Assembly: GCF_014639875.1 (NCBI RefSeq)
Contig: NZ_BMGD01000003.1
Coordinates: 496,001-560,000, forward strand
Length of the DNA stretch: 64,000 nucleotides
Reading direction: 5' to 3'
Source: Blastomonas aquatica
GTDB taxonomy: Bacteria > Pseudomonadota > Alphaproteobacteria > Sphingomonadales > Sphingomonadaceae
Under the pieces are notes generated by a model that worked only from the letters and a program-made list of their open reading frames with translations, was not told the DNA's origin and did not search any database. This document shows, one piece after another, positions 8,688 through 17,870 of the stretch (positions within the stretch are counted from its first letter, which is position 1; each line of letters starts with the position of its first letter). The position numbers and the translations under genes were made by a program.

Positions 8688-9185
8688 CTACCGTCTGGCT
8701 GCACATCCCAAAGCGGCAGCATCGAGCGCTGTTGCGGCACCCTTGAGCGGATAGACATCGCGAATTGGTTTGCCATCCGTTCCGGTGCCCATGGCGGTCA
8801 TTTCGCGCGCGGAGCGCATGGCGGCGATGATGGCGGCGTCCATGGCCTTGTCGCGCGCCCAGGCATCACCGCCGCCACCGGAGAGCGTAAACCGCCGGAC
8901 ACCGATCGCCAGTGTCACCGTTTCATCGTTTGCCGCGGCGCGGCTCAGGCGCAGATGGAACTGGCCGCGTACGCCGCGCCTGGGCCAATAGCCGATGCTG
9001 GCGAAGGGCCGGTACTCGCGCCTGCCGCGCACGCTATAGGGCTGGGCGATGGCATAGCACCGCGGCAGCTGCGGGTCGCGGAACGCCCCCCAGCCATCGA
9101 AGACGCCGAGGCTGTCTCGCGCTTGCAAAGGAGTAGCGGCAAACAGTGCAGCAGGCACGGCAAGCGCTGCCAGCCAGCATTTCAC
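8688..9185 (-). CDS. Exported IalB-like protein
   Basis: This 165-residue protein starts with GTG at 9185, which overlaps the phosphatase stop as GTGA, so translation is coupled. Residues 1-22 ([20 protein letters not shown] then QA) form a signal peptide, giving a periplasmic or surface protein. The mature part has WGAFRD...RCYAIAQP near its start and ends with a [19 protein letters not shown]-like segment. That layout, an early Trp/Cys pair and a C-terminal helix closed by a Cys that could form a disulfide, resembles invasion-associated locus B (IalB) proteins. The family match is from memory of its pattern and is moderate. The molecular role is unknown. Confidence 0.6.
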   Translation of the reverse strand: MKCWLAALAVPAALFAATPLQARDSLGVFDGWGAFRDPQLPRCYAIAQPYSVRGRREYRPFASIGYWPRRGVRGQFHLRLSRAAANDETVTLAIGVRRFTLSGGGGDAWARDKAMDAAIIAAMRSAREMTAMGTGTDGKPIRDVYPLKGAATALDAAALGCAARR

Positions 9186-9841
9186 GCATGGCCTCCACCG
9201 GTTCCTGTGACGACGATCACTTCCCGCCCACCGGCGATCATCACCACCGACCCTTGCGGCAGCCCGGGGGCCACCGGCGCGCCGAACACCGGATGCGGCG
9301 GCAGGCCAAGCAGCACCCCGCGCAGCACCCGGCTGGAAATGCCGTGCATGATGACCAGCCGGTCGCCGGGCGTATCGGCATGCTCGGCGAGCCAATCGAT
9401 CACGCGGTCGGCGATCTGCGGATAGGTCTCGCCATCAGGCGCGCATTTGAGCAGCATTTCGGGCGCTTCGATCACGGGGCCGACCTCGGCGATGACATCG
9501 GCATAGTAACGCCCGCCCCAGCTGCCCATGCCGATCTCGAGCAATCGCCGGTCGGCAGTCGCATCGTGCCAGTCGAGCGCGAGATGCTCGGTGATCACCG
9601 CGAGGGTCTGCAATGCGCGGCCACTGTCCGACGCCCACAGTGTCAGCGAAGGCCGGGGGCCAAGCACCTGTGCCAGCGCTGTACCCATCGCATCGGACTG
9701 CGCGAACCCTGCGCGGGTGAGCGGGGTGTGCAGATGGTCACCCTGCAGTCTTTTGGCCGCGTTGAACACGGTTTCCCCATGCCGTGCGATGAACAGGCGG
9801 CCGGGAACCGGAGGGCAGGAAAAACGGACAATTTGCGTCAT
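9182..9841 (-). CDS. Histidine phosphatase family protein (phosphoglycerate mutase-like)
   Basis: This 219-residue cytoplasmic protein carries the branch 1 histidine phosphatase signature: phospho-acceptor His21 in ARHGET, and a second catalytic His in VIMHGISSRVL near residue 160, followed by the usual GSV strand. The start is set at 9841 (MTQIVRF), because further upstream the frame runs into the region before dnaN and lacks homology. Members range from phosphoglycerate mutases to broad phosphatases (GpmB/CobC-like), and the substrate cannot be deduced. It leads an operon with the IalB-like gene and rlmN and is divergent from dnaN. Confidence 0.88.
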   Translation of the reverse strand: MTQIVRFSCPPVPGRLFIARHGETVFNAAKRLQGDHLHTPLTRAGFAQSDAMGTALAQVLGPRPSLTLWASDSGRALQTLAVITEHLALDWHDATADRRLLEIGMGSWGGRYYADVIAEVGPVIEAPEMLLKCAPDGETYPQIADRVIDWLAEHADTPGDRLVIMHGISSRVLRGVLLGLPPHPVFGAPVAPGLPQGSVVMIAGGREVIVVTGTGGGHA

Positions 9842-9891
9842 ATTGGTCCCGTTTCGGCAATAGCGTCGCATCGTGCAAGCCCGGCGTCCCA

Positions 9892-9900
9892 TTTTCCACA
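9892..9900 (+). promoter_or_regulatory. DnaA-box-like site upstream of dnaN
   Basis: TTTTCCACA fits the relaxed DnaA-box pattern TTWTNCACA. It lies about 130 bases before the dnaN start, in the region shared with the divergent phosphatase operon. A single 9-mer is weak evidence. Confidence 0.3.
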
Positions 9901-9968
9901 GTTTAAACGGATTTGCGCGGGTATCGGCTTGCGGGAAAAGCCAATATTGTTAATGAAGTTGGTCCGGA

Positions 9969-9987
9969 TTCTGCCAGTATGGCAGAA
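9969..9987. promoter_or_regulatory. Inverted repeat in dnaN promoter region
   Basis: TTCTGCCA-gta-TGGCAGAA is a perfect 8-bp inverted repeat about 45 bases before the dnaN start. Its size and position fit a dimeric repressor operator or an RNA hairpin in the dnaN leader. It does not match the LexA consensus used by alphaproteobacteria (GTTC-N7-GTTC). The regulator is unknown. Confidence 0.45.
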
Positions 9988-10030
9988 CATGTCTTTTGGA
10001 TTTGAGGCCGTCTGGTCTCGGGGGATTTTC

Positions 10031-11149
10031 ATGAAAGCGACAATCGAACGCGCGACGCTCCTCAAGAGCCTCAGCCATGTTCAGTCGGTGGTGGAACGGC
10101 GCAACACTATCCCCATCCTGTCCAACGTGCTGATCGAGGCATCGGCCGACGGCGCGCTGCGCTTCATGGCGACCGACCTCGACCTGCAGATCGTCGAGAC
10201 GATGAGCGCCTATTCGGTCGAAACCCCCGGATCGATCACGGTGTCTGCGCACACCCTGTTCGAAATTGCGCGCAAGCTTCCCGACGGCAGCCAAGTGATG
10301 CTCGATGCCGCGGACGGCAAGATGCTAGTCCGCGCCGGGCGCAGCCGCTTTACTTTGCCCACGCTGCCCCGCGATGACTTCCCGGTGATTGCCGAGGGCG
10401 AGTTGCCGACCAGTTTCGAACTGGCTGCCGCCGAACTCGTGCAGATCATCGACAAGACGCGGTTTGCGATCTCGACCGAAGAGACGCGTTATTACCTTAA
10501 CGGCATCTTCCTGCATGTGGCGGACGATGACCGCCCTGTGCTCAAGGCAGCGGCGACCGACGGACACCGGCTGGCGCGGGTCACGCTCGACCGGCCCGAT
10601 GGCGCCGAGGGCATGCCCGACGTGATCGTCCCGCGCAAATGTATCGGCGAACTGCGCAAGCTGCTCGACGAGCGCGGCGATGCCAAGGTGCAGATCGACC
10701 TGTCCGCCAGCAAGATCCGCTTCACCTTGGGTAGCGCGATCCTGACCTCGAAGCTAATCGACGGGACGTTTCCCGATTACAGCCGAGTCATCCCGACCGC
10801 GAACGACAAGCTCCTCAAGATAGACCCCAAGGCCTTCGCGCAGGGTGTCGATCGCGTGGCCACAATCGCCACCGAAAAGACCCGCGCGGTCAAGATGGCA
10901 CTGGAAAACAACAAGATCACCCTGTCGGTGACCAGCCCCGAAAATGGCACTGCCGCCGAAGAGGTCGAAGGCGAGTATTCGAGCGACGGCTTCGAGATCG
11001 GCTTCAACGCGCGCTATCTGCTCGACATCCTGGGTGAGCTCGATGGCGATGTGATCGAACTGCACCTAGCCGACTCCAGCGCCCCGACGCTGATCCGCGA
11101 GAACGACAAGGCCAGCGCGCTGTACGTCCTGATGCCGATGCGCGTCTGA
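10031..11149 (+). CDS. dnaN: DNA polymerase III subunit beta (sliding clamp)
   Basis: This 372-residue protein forms the dimeric ring clamp that tethers DNA polymerase III to DNA. It starts MKATIERATLLKSLSHVQ and ends in the family signature LMPMRV, part of the hydrophobic groove that binds polymerase and clamp-loader peptides. Three DnaN folds fill the length, and RNTIPILSNVL near residue 24 is the conserved first-domain motif. dnaN is not adjacent to dnaA here, as in many sphingomonads. An inverted repeat and a DnaA-box-like 9-mer lie upstream. Confidence 0.97.
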   Translation: MKATIERATLLKSLSHVQSVVERRNTIPILSNVLIEASADGALRFMATDLDLQIVETMSAYSVETPGSITVSAHTLFEIARKLPDGSQVMLDAADGKMLVRAGRSRFTLPTLPRDDFPVIAEGELPTSFELAAAELVQIIDKTRFAISTEETRYYLNGIFLHVADDDRPVLKAAATDGHRLARVTLDRPDGAEGMPDVIVPRKCIGELRKLLDERGDAKVQIDLSASKIRFTLGSAILTSKLIDGTFPDYSRVIPTANDKLLKIDPKAFAQGVDRVATIATEKTRAVKMALENNKITLSVTSPENGTAAEEVEGEYSSDGFEIGFNARYLLDILGELDGDVIELHLADSSAPTLIRENDKASALYVLMPMRV

Positions 11150-11153
11150 ACCG

Positions 11154-11331
11154 ATGCCCGGCGTCGGGGCCTTTGTCCTGATTGCCGTCATCGTGCTTGC
11201 ACTCTTGCTGGTCTATCGGTTCGATCGGACGGGGGGGTACACTGACGCTGTTTGCGAGCCTGTTCGTGATCGTGCTGCTTGTGCTGATGCTGTTGATGGC
11301 AGGCCTGGTAGTCGCAGCTGGCGTGGCCTGA
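11154..11331 (+). pseudogene. Two-helix small membrane protein interrupted by a +1 frameshift in a G7 run
   Basis: The ATG at 11154, 4 bases after the dnaN stop, opens a frame coding MPGVGAFVLIAVIVLALLLV then YRFDRTG, a first transmembrane helix. The frame then meets seven consecutive G at 11231-11237. With six G the reading continues as LTLFASLFVIVLLVLMLLMA then GLVVAAGVA and stops at 11329-11331, giving a coherent 58-residue helical hairpin. As written, the frame instead runs to 11411 through the terminator, with a polar tail that makes no sense. It is therefore either a real frameshift, a phase-variable tract or a sequencing error. It is probably co-transcribed with dnaN. I recognise no family. 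Confidence 0.6.
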
Positions 11332-11351
11332 ACATCCCAACCACTCGCACA

Positions 11352-11390
11352 GCAAAACGCCCTCCCGGTCGGACCGGAAGGGCGTTTTGC
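11352..11390. terminator. Bidirectional intrinsic terminator
   Basis: GCAAAACGCCCT and AGGGCGTTTTGC flank an inner CCGGTC/GACCGG pairing, giving a long GC stem with A-rich and T-rich flanks on opposite sides. It works for both the dnaN-side transcript on the plus strand and gltA on the minus strand, which end on either side of it. Confidence 0.9.
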
Positions 11391-11407
11391 GTTAATCTCG
11401 AGCTGTC

Positions 11408-12691
11408 TTAGCGCTTGTCGACCGAAACATAAGGCCGCTGCGTCGGGCCGGTGTACAGCTGGCGCGGGCGGCCGATCTTCTGGCCGGGATCGGAGATCAT
11501 TTCGTTCCACTGCGCGACCCAGCCGACGGTGCGCGCGAGAGCGAACAAGGCGGTGAACATCGTGGTCGGGAAGCCGATCGCCGAGAGGATGACGCCCGAA
11601 TAGAAATCGACGTTGGGGAACAGCTTCTTCTCGATGAAATAGGGATCGTTGAGCGCCATTTCCTCGAGCTGGAGCGCGACTTCGAAAACGGGATCGTTGA
11701 CCTTGAGCGATTCAAACACTTCGCGCACGGTCTTCTGCATCACGGTCGCGCGCGGATCGTAGTTCTTGTAGACGCGGTGACCGAAGCCCATCAGGCGGAA
11801 CGGGTCGTTCTTGTCCTTGGCGCGCGCGATATAGTGCGGGATCTTGTCGGGCGTGCCGATTTCCCGCAGCATATTGAGCGCCGCTTCGTTGGCGCCGCCA
11901 TGCGCCGGGCCCCACAGGCAGGCGATGCCGGCCGCGATGCATGCAAACGGATTGGCGCCCGAGGATCCTGCCAGACGAACGGTGGAGGTAGACGCGTTCT
12001 GTTCGTGATCGGCGTGCAGGATGAAGATGCGATCGAGCGCGCGCTCGACCACGGGGTTCACCTCGTATGGCTCCGCAGGAACGCCGAAGGTCATGCGCAG
12101 GAAGTTGCCGGTGTAGGACAGCGAGTTGTCGGGATAGACGAACGGCTGGCCGACCGAATATTTGTATGCGGCAGCCGCGATCGTCGGCATCTTGGCGATC
12201 AGCCGGTGGCTGGAGATGCGGCGATGCTCGGGATCGGCGATGTCGGTCGAATCATGATAGAACGCCGACAGCGCGCCGACGACACCGCACATGATCGCCA
12301 TAGGGTGCGCATCGCGGCGGAAACCGCGATAGAACTGCATCAACTGCTCGTGCAGCATCGTGTGGCGGGTGATGGTGTACGAAAAGGTTTCGAGTTCTTC
12401 CTTGCTGGGCAGCTCGCCGTTCAGCATCAGGTACGAGACTTCCATGAAGCTCGATTCTTCGGCCAGTTCACCAATCGGATAACCGCGGTGGAGCAGAACG
12501 CCGTCGTCACCATCGATATAGGTCAGCGCCGAGTCGCAGCTGGCGGTCGAGGTGAAGCCAGGATCGTAGGTAAAGCATCCCGTCTCTGCATAGAGCTTGC
12601 GGATATCGATGACGTCCGGACCGATCGTGCCGGAGCGGACAGCATAATTGCTTTCCTTGTCGCCGATCTTCAATGATGCGTTGTCTGACAC
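11408..12691 (-). CDS. gltA: Citrate synthase
   Basis: This 427-residue type II (hexameric, Gram-negative) citrate synthase condenses acetyl-CoA and oxaloacetate at the entry to the TCA cycle. The catalytic residues are in place: His in [10 protein letters not shown], His in GFGHRVYK, and Asp in the VDFYSG segment. The N-terminal NADH-sensing type domain begins [10 protein letters not shown]. The gene ends at the bidirectional terminator and is transcribed after gltX in the same direction, 72 bases downstream, with its own likely promoter in that gap. Confidence 0.97.
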   Translation of the reverse strand: MSDNASLKIGDKESNYAVRSGTIGPDVIDIRKLYAETGCFTYDPGFTSTASCDSALTYIDGDDGVLLHRGYPIGELAEESSFMEVSYLMLNGELPSKEELETFSYTITRHTMLHEQLMQFYRGFRRDAHPMAIMCGVVGALSAFYHDSTDIADPEHRRISSHRLIAKMPTIAAAAYKYSVGQPFVYPDNSLSYTGNFLRMTFGVPAEPYEVNPVVERALDRIFILHADHEQNASTSTVRLAGSSGANPFACIAAGIACLWGPAHGGANEAALNMLREIGTPDKIPHYIARAKDKNDPFRLMGFGHRVYKNYDPRATVMQKTVREVFESLKVNDPVFEVALQLEEMALNDPYFIEKKLFPNVDFYSGVILSAIGFPTTMFTALFALARTVGWVAQWNEMISDPGQKIGRPRQLYTGPTQRPYVSVDKR

Positions 12692-12763
12692 GGTTCGTTC
12701 TCCTCCAGGACTATATCAGGGCAGGCGGTGCTAGCGCATGCGGTGGTAGTGCGCGAAGAGCCC

Positions 12764-14224
12764 TCAGGCTGCCACACGCGTAACGTCGGTGATCCGGGCG
12801 AGCGATTCTTCGCGTCCCAGAAGTTCGAGCACATCGAAAATACCCGGTGAGCGCGCCTGCCCGGTCAGGGCGGCACGCAGCGGCTGGGCATAAGTGCCAA
12901 GGCCGTGCCCTTGTTCCTCGGCGAATTGCGTAAGTCTGTCTTCCAAAGTGGCGGCAGTCCACGGCGCTGTCTCGGCCAGGACTGAAAATACCGTCTGCAA
13001 GACCGCGATCCCATCGCCTTCTAGCAAAGATTTTGCTTTGTCGTCCATGCCTATCGGGCGCGACTTGAAGAGAAACTGTGCGCCATCGGCAAGCTCGTTG
13101 AGGTCGCGTGCGCGCAGCTTCATCACGGGCATCGCGCGCGCGAGCAGATCGGTTCCAACGGCAGGATCAAAGCCGGGCATCAGCGTAGCGACGCGGGGTG
13201 CGACGAGCGCGGCCAGCGCGGCATCGTCCATTTCGCGCAGATACTGGCCATTCAAGTTGACCAGTTTCTTGGCATCGAAGCGCGACGGCGACTTGCCGAC
13301 GTTGGCGAGCGCAAACAGCTCGGTCGCCTCGGCGCGCGAGATCTTCTCGCGGTCGCCATAGCCCCAGCCCAGCCGCAGCAGATAATTGAACATCGCGTCG
13401 GAGACGATCCCCATGTCGTCGCGATAGGCCTCGACCCCCAATGCGCCATGACGCTTGGAAAGCTTGGCACCGTCGTTGCCGTGGATCAGCGGGATATGGG
13501 CATAGACCGGCTCTGCCCATTCCATCGCGCGGATCAGCACGAGCTGGCGGAAGGCGTTGTTGAGATGGTCGTCGCCGCGGATAATGTGGGTGACACCCAT
13601 GTCGTGGTCATCGACCACCACCGCGAGCATATAGGTCGGCGTGCCATCCGAGCGCAGCAGGACGTAATCATCGAGCTCGCGTGCATCGACGGTGACCGAA
13701 CCCTGGACCTCGTCGGCGATGGTCAGCTTTCCGCCTTCGGGAGCCTTCAGCCGGATAACGAACGGCGCGCCTTCGGGAGCTTCCGAGGCATCGCGGTTCC
13801 GCCAGCGACCATCATAGCGCAGCGGCAGCTTCTTTTCGCGCTGCTCGGCGCGCATCGCCTCGAGTTCCTCGGATGTGGCGAAGCATTTGTAGGCATTGCC
13901 CGCATCGAGCAGCTGATACGCAACCTCGGCATGGCGCTCGGCGCGCGCGCTCTGGAACACCGGTGCATCGTCCCAGTCCAGCCCCAACCAGTCGAGCCCG
14001 GCGAAGATCGCATCGATCGCTTCGGGGGTCGACCGGGCCTTGTCGGTATCCTCGATCCGCAGCAGCGCCTTGCCACCATAATGGCGGGCAAACAGCCAGT
14101 TGAACATCGCGGTCCGCGCGCCGCCGATGTGCAGATAACCGGTGGGCGAGGGCGCAAAACGGGTGACCACCTGCCTGTCGGTCGATGCCGCAGTTTCAGG
14201 CTGATTTTCGCCGCTTGCACTCAC
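12764..14224 (-). CDS. gltX: Glutamate--tRNA ligase
   Basis: This 486-residue class I aminoacyl-tRNA synthetase charges tRNA-Glu. The HIGH signature appears as GYLHIGGARTAMFN near residues 34-47 and the KMSKS signature as KLSKRHG near residue 260. The C-terminal anticodon-binding helical cage follows. Translation starts at GTG (14224), preceded by GGAAAG. The start lies only 28 bases from the divergent comEC start. A second, tRNA-Gln-related gltX copy, common in alphaproteobacteria, may exist elsewhere. Confidence 0.96.
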   Translation of the reverse strand: MSASGENQPETAASTDRQVVTRFAPSPTGYLHIGGARTAMFNWLFARHYGGKALLRIEDTDKARSTPEAIDAIFAGLDWLGLDWDDAPVFQSARAERHAEVAYQLLDAGNAYKCFATSEELEAMRAEQREKKLPLRYDGRWRNRDASEAPEGAPFVIRLKAPEGGKLTIADEVQGSVTVDARELDDYVLLRSDGTPTYMLAVVVDDHDMGVTHIIRGDDHLNNAFRQLVLIRAMEWAEPVYAHIPLIHGNDGAKLSKRHGALGVEAYRDDMGIVSDAMFNYLLRLGWGYGDREKISRAEATELFALANVGKSPSRFDAKKLVNLNGQYLREMDDAALAALVAPRVATLMPGFDPAVGTDLLARAMPVMKLRARDLNELADGAQFLFKSRPIGMDDKAKSLLEGDGIAVLQTVFSVLAETAPWTAATLEDRLTQFAEEQGHGLGTYAQPLRAALTGQARSPGIFDVLELLGREESLARITDVTRVAA

Positions 14225-14252
14225 TTAGGCTTTCCTTTCAAACTGGCAGGGC

Positions 14253-16475
14253 ATGGCCCTTTCGACCGCCTCTAGCACGGCTTTCTGGCAGCGACAAATG
14301 GCCAGTTTGTCCCGATTTTCAACGCCCGTCGGTCTCGGCGCGGCGACCGATAGCTTCATTCTGGCGGAACGTGACCAACTGCCGCCATGGATTGTCGTGG
14401 CGTTCGGGGCAGGGATTGCGGCATGGTTCGCGCTGCCCGGCGGCGACTGGCACTGGGCTGTTATCGCCTTGGGGGCAGCAGTGGCGCTGGCGGTGCTGGG
14501 GTTGCACGGCAGCTGGGCGGCGATGGAGCTGGGCGCACGGTGCATGTTCGTTGCCGCGCTGATGCTCGCGCTCGGGGCGGCGCATATGGCGTGGCGCGCC
14601 GAGCGAGTCGCTGCTGATCCGCTGGCTGCGCCCTGGTTTGGCGTCCTGACCGGACGCGTGATCGAGCGTGAGATGCAGCCTGCGCGCGGACAGGTGCGGC
14701 TTGTGGTGCGGACCGCGCCTGTCTTGGGCCTGCCCAAAACGGTGCGGGTGAACCTCGACCTCACCAGGGACGAACCGCAGGCGCGGCTTGGCGCGATGAT
14801 CTCGGGCCGGGCCCGGCTGATGCCTCCGGCGCAGGCATCGCTCCCGGGAGGCTACAGCTTTGCCCAGCGCGCGTGGTTCGACGGGCTGGGTGCGACCGGC
14901 AGCATGCTCGATCGGCCCAGGGTCCTGCAGCCCGGCCAATCGGCCGGCGGCTTCGATTCGCTGCGTTCGCGGCTATCGGCGCATATCCAGGCGCAGATCG
15001 GCGGCGGGGCAGGGGGAATCGCGGCCACGCTGGCCACCGGCGATCGCGGTGCGATCAGCGAGGACGATGCCGAGGCGATGCGGCGCAGTGGCCTTGCGCA
15101 CCTGCTTTCGATCAGCGGACTGCACGTCACCGCGCTGATCGGCGCGGTGTGGCTGGTGACGCTCAAGCTGCTGGCGCTGTTCCCGCCGCTGGCGCGCGCC
15201 TGGCGGCTGCCGTTGGTGGCAGCGGGGGCAGGCGCGCTGGCGGGGATCTGCTATACATTGCTCACCGGGGCCGAGGTGCCGACGATCCGGTCGTGCGCGG
15301 CGGCGATGCTTGTGCTGGTTGCGCTGGCGCTGGGGCGCGATCCGGTTTCGCCCAGGCTGATCGCGGCTGGCGCGATGCTGGTGCTGCTGATCTGGCCTGA
15401 GACGCTGATGGGGCCGAGCTTCCAGCTCAGCTTTGCTGCGGTCACCGCGATCGTTGCGCTGCATGATCATGAGGCCATGCGCAAATGGGCGGCGGCGGAT
15501 CTGTCATGGCCGGGGCGCCTCGCGCGATTTCTGGGCATGCTGTTCCTCACCGGGCTGCTGATCGAGTTCACGCTGATGCCGATCGCGCTGCATCATTTCA
15601 GCAAGGCGGGGCTCTATGGCGCGCTGGCCAATATGGTCGCGATCCCGCTGACGACCTTTGTCATCATGCCATTGGAGGCCTTTGCACTGATGCTCGACCT
15701 GACAGGCTGGGGCGCGCCCGTATGGTGGCTGTGCGGTGCGGCGCTGAACGCGCTGCTCGCACTGGCGCACATGGTGGCCGATGCGCCGGGGGCGGTGACG
15801 CTGTTTCCTAAGATGGCGCCCTGGGTGTTCGCGCTCTTTATTATGGGCGGGCTGTGGGTCTTCCTCTGGCGTAGCCGTGTCCGCTGGCTGGGGCTGGCAC
15901 CGATTGCGCTCGCCAGCACGCTGGTGGCGCTGCAACCGGTGCCCGACCTGCTGATCACCGGCGATGGTCAGCACCTCGCGGTGGCGGGGCAGAGCAGGCA
16001 GATGGTTGTCCTGCGTTCACGCACAGGCGATTTCGCATTGCAGGCCTTGAGCGAAAGCGCGGCTTTCGAGGGGGAGGCGGTGCCGATGGCGGAGTGGTCC
16101 AAAGCAACCTGCAGCGCCGAGTTCTGCAGCTTCACGCTGACCGGTCGATACCGGGACTATTCGGTGCTGGTCGGACGCAACCGCGAGCGGGTACCCGAGC
16201 GGGCATTGGCTGCCGCTTGCCGGCGCGTCGATATCGTCATCGCGGGGCGCTGGCTGCCGCGCAGTTGTCGCCCGCGCTGGATGAAGGTCGATCGCGCGCT
16301 GCTGGCCAAGACCGGCGGGATGGCGTTGTATCTCGATGGCCAGACCGTGCGGACGGTTGCCGCCGACCATCGCGGCCACCCCTGGTGGGACCGTGCGATG
16401 GACCTGCAAGAGGCGGCGCGCGTGGCAAAACGGGCGGCCAGGACTTCAGTCCCGATCAGCACTCCACCACGTTGA
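14253..16475 (+). CDS. comEC: ComEC/Rec2-family DNA uptake channel protein
   Basis: This 740-residue polytopic membrane protein has an N-terminal DUF4131-like region (two or three helices, then a soluble beta domain around residues 120-230). The competence domain follows with its hallmark LLSISGLHVT near residue 285 and about ten helices. ComEC translocates single-stranded DNA through the inner membrane during natural transformation. The C-terminal 190 residues are soluble but lack the HxHxDH motif of a metallo-beta-lactamase domain. The start at 14253 is uncertain because there are only 28 bases to divergent gltX; later Mets at 14298 and beyond are possible. The 3' end overlaps convergent sdaA by 20 bases. 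Confidence 0.9.
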   Translation: MALSTASSTAFWQRQMASLSRFSTPVGLGAATDSFILAERDQLPPWIVVAFGAGIAAWFALPGGDWHWAVIALGAAVALAVLGLHGSWAAMELGARCMFVAALMLALGAAHMAWRAERVAADPLAAPWFGVLTGRVIEREMQPARGQVRLVVRTAPVLGLPKTVRVNLDLTRDEPQARLGAMISGRARLMPPAQASLPGGYSFAQRAWFDGLGATGSMLDRPRVLQPGQSAGGFDSLRSRLSAHIQAQIGGGAGGIAATLATGDRGAISEDDAEAMRRSGLAHLLSISGLHVTALIGAVWLVTLKLLALFPPLARAWRLPLVAAGAGALAGICYTLLTGAEVPTIRSCAAAMLVLVALALGRDPVSPRLIAAGAMLVLLIWPETLMGPSFQLSFAAVTAIVALHDHEAMRKWAAADLSWPGRLARFLGMLFLTGLLIEFTLMPIALHHFSKAGLYGALANMVAIPLTTFVIMPLEAFALMLDLTGWGAPVWWLCGAALNALLALAHMVADAPGAVTLFPKMAPWVFALFIMGGLWVFLWRSRVRWLGLAPIALASTLVALQPVPDLLITGDGQHLAVAGQSRQMVVLRSRTGDFALQALSESAAFEGEAVPMAEWSKATCSAEFCSFTLTGRYRDYSVLVGRNRERVPERALAAACRRVDIVIAGRWLPRSCRPRWMKVDRALLAKTGGMALYLDGQTVRTVAADHRGHPWWDRAMDLQEAARVAKRAARTSVPISTPPR

Positions 16476-17838
16476 CCGCAAGTCCGCCCTGCGAGGTTTC
16501 CTTGTAGCGCTCGTTCATGTCGAGCCCGGTGCGGCGCATCGTTTCGATGACCTCGTCAAGGCTCACCCGGTGCGTGCCATCGCCCATCATCGCGAGCCGT
16601 GCCGCCTCGATCGCCTTGACTGCGCCAACCGCGTTGCGCTCGATGCAGGGCACCTGCACCAGTCCCGCGACCGGATCGCAAGTCAGGCCAAGGTTATGCT
16701 CCATGCCGATCTCTGCAGCATTCTCGACCTGCATCGCAGAGCCGCCCCACGCCGCTACCAGCCCGGCGGCCGCCATCGAGCAGGCAACGCCGACCTCACC
16801 CTGGCAGCCGACTTCGGCGCCCGAGATCGATGCGTTTTCCTTGAACAAAGACCCGATCGCGGCGGCGGTGAGCAAAAAGCGCTCGACCCCGGCGGCATTC
16901 GCGCCCGGCGCGAACCGGTCATAGAAGCGCAGCACCGATGGCACGATCCCCGCTGCGCCGTTTGTGGGTGCGGTGACGACCTTGCCGCCCGCCGCGTTCT
17001 CCTCGTTCACCGCCAGCGCCCACAAATTGACCCAGTCGATGACGGTCAGCGGATCGGACAGCATCCGCTCCTGCCGCTCCATCAGCCGCGCCAGGATCAG
17101 CGGCGCGCGGCGCTTGACGCGCAGACCACCGGGCAGTTCTCCGCCGTTGCGCATACCCCGGTCGATGCACGCCGACATTGCGGTGGCAATCTCGTCGAGC
17201 CCCTCGGCAAGCGCCTCGGCATCGCGTGCGGCAAGCTCGTTGGCGCGGGTGATCTCGGCAATCGACAGCCCGGTGCGCGCGGCGATCGCAAGCAGCTCGG
17301 CGCCTGAGCAGAACACGTGCGGCGGATCCCACAGGCCGCCCGCGCCCGGTGCGTTCGCAGCGGTTTCGTCCTGATCGACCACCGCGCCGCCCCCGACCGA
17401 AAAATAGGCGCGCTGCTCGATCGGCTTGCCTGCGCCATCGAACGCGGTGAAGGTCATTGCGTTGGAATGATAATCGAGCCGTTCGCGCTGCAGAAACAGC
17501 AGATCCGCCGGTTCATCGAAGGCGATCGCGTGGCGTTTGCCCAGCAAGATTTCGCCCGACCCGCGAATCGCGGTCACCAGCCGGTCTGCGGCATCGGGAT
17601 CGCAGCTGCGCGGCTCTTCCCCTGCCAGCCCGAGCAAAATCGCGCGGTCGCTGGCATGGCCCTTGCCGGTGAGCGCGAGCGATCCATAGAGCCGGGTCTC
17701 AATTCTGCTCACCCGCTCGAGCAACCCCATTTCGGCGAGGCGTTCGACGAAACGGTTCGCGGCGACCATCGGCCCCATGGTGTGCGAGCTCGAAGGGCCG
17801 ATGCCGATCTTGAACAGATCGAAGACCGAGGCGACCAT
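16456..17838 (-). CDS. sdaA: L-serine ammonia-lyase (iron-sulfur, single chain)
   Basis: This 460-residue enzyme deaminates L-serine to pyruvate and ammonia. It is the single-chain form: an N-terminal beta domain opening FDLFKIGIGPSSSHTMGPM, followed by the catalytic alpha domain. Cysteines expected to hold the [4Fe-4S] cluster are visible in VACSMAAAG, LTCDPVAGLVQVPC and nearby, in the family positions. AAGGAT precedes the ATG at 17838. The gene follows the S9 peptidase on the same strand after 32 bases and may share its transcript. Confidence 0.95.
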   Translation of the reverse strand: MVASVFDLFKIGIGPSSSHTMGPMVAANRFVERLAEMGLLERVSRIETRLYGSLALTGKGHASDRAILLGLAGEEPRSCDPDAADRLVTAIRGSGEILLGKRHAIAFDEPADLLFLQRERLDYHSNAMTFTAFDGAGKPIEQRAYFSVGGGAVVDQDETAANAPGAGGLWDPPHVFCSGAELLAIAARTGLSIAEITRANELAARDAEALAEGLDEIATAMSACIDRGMRNGGELPGGLRVKRRAPLILARLMERQERMLSDPLTVIDWVNLWALAVNEENAAGGKVVTAPTNGAAGIVPSVLRFYDRFAPGANAAGVERFLLTAAAIGSLFKENASISGAEVGCQGEVGVACSMAAAGLVAAWGGSAMQVENAAEIGMEHNLGLTCDPVAGLVQVPCIERNAVGAVKAIEAARLAMMGDGTHRVSLDEVIETMRRTGLDMNERYKETSQGGLAVNVVEC

Positions 17839-17870
17839 AAAAATCCTTGCGGTTGACGGGGAAGGTGCGG

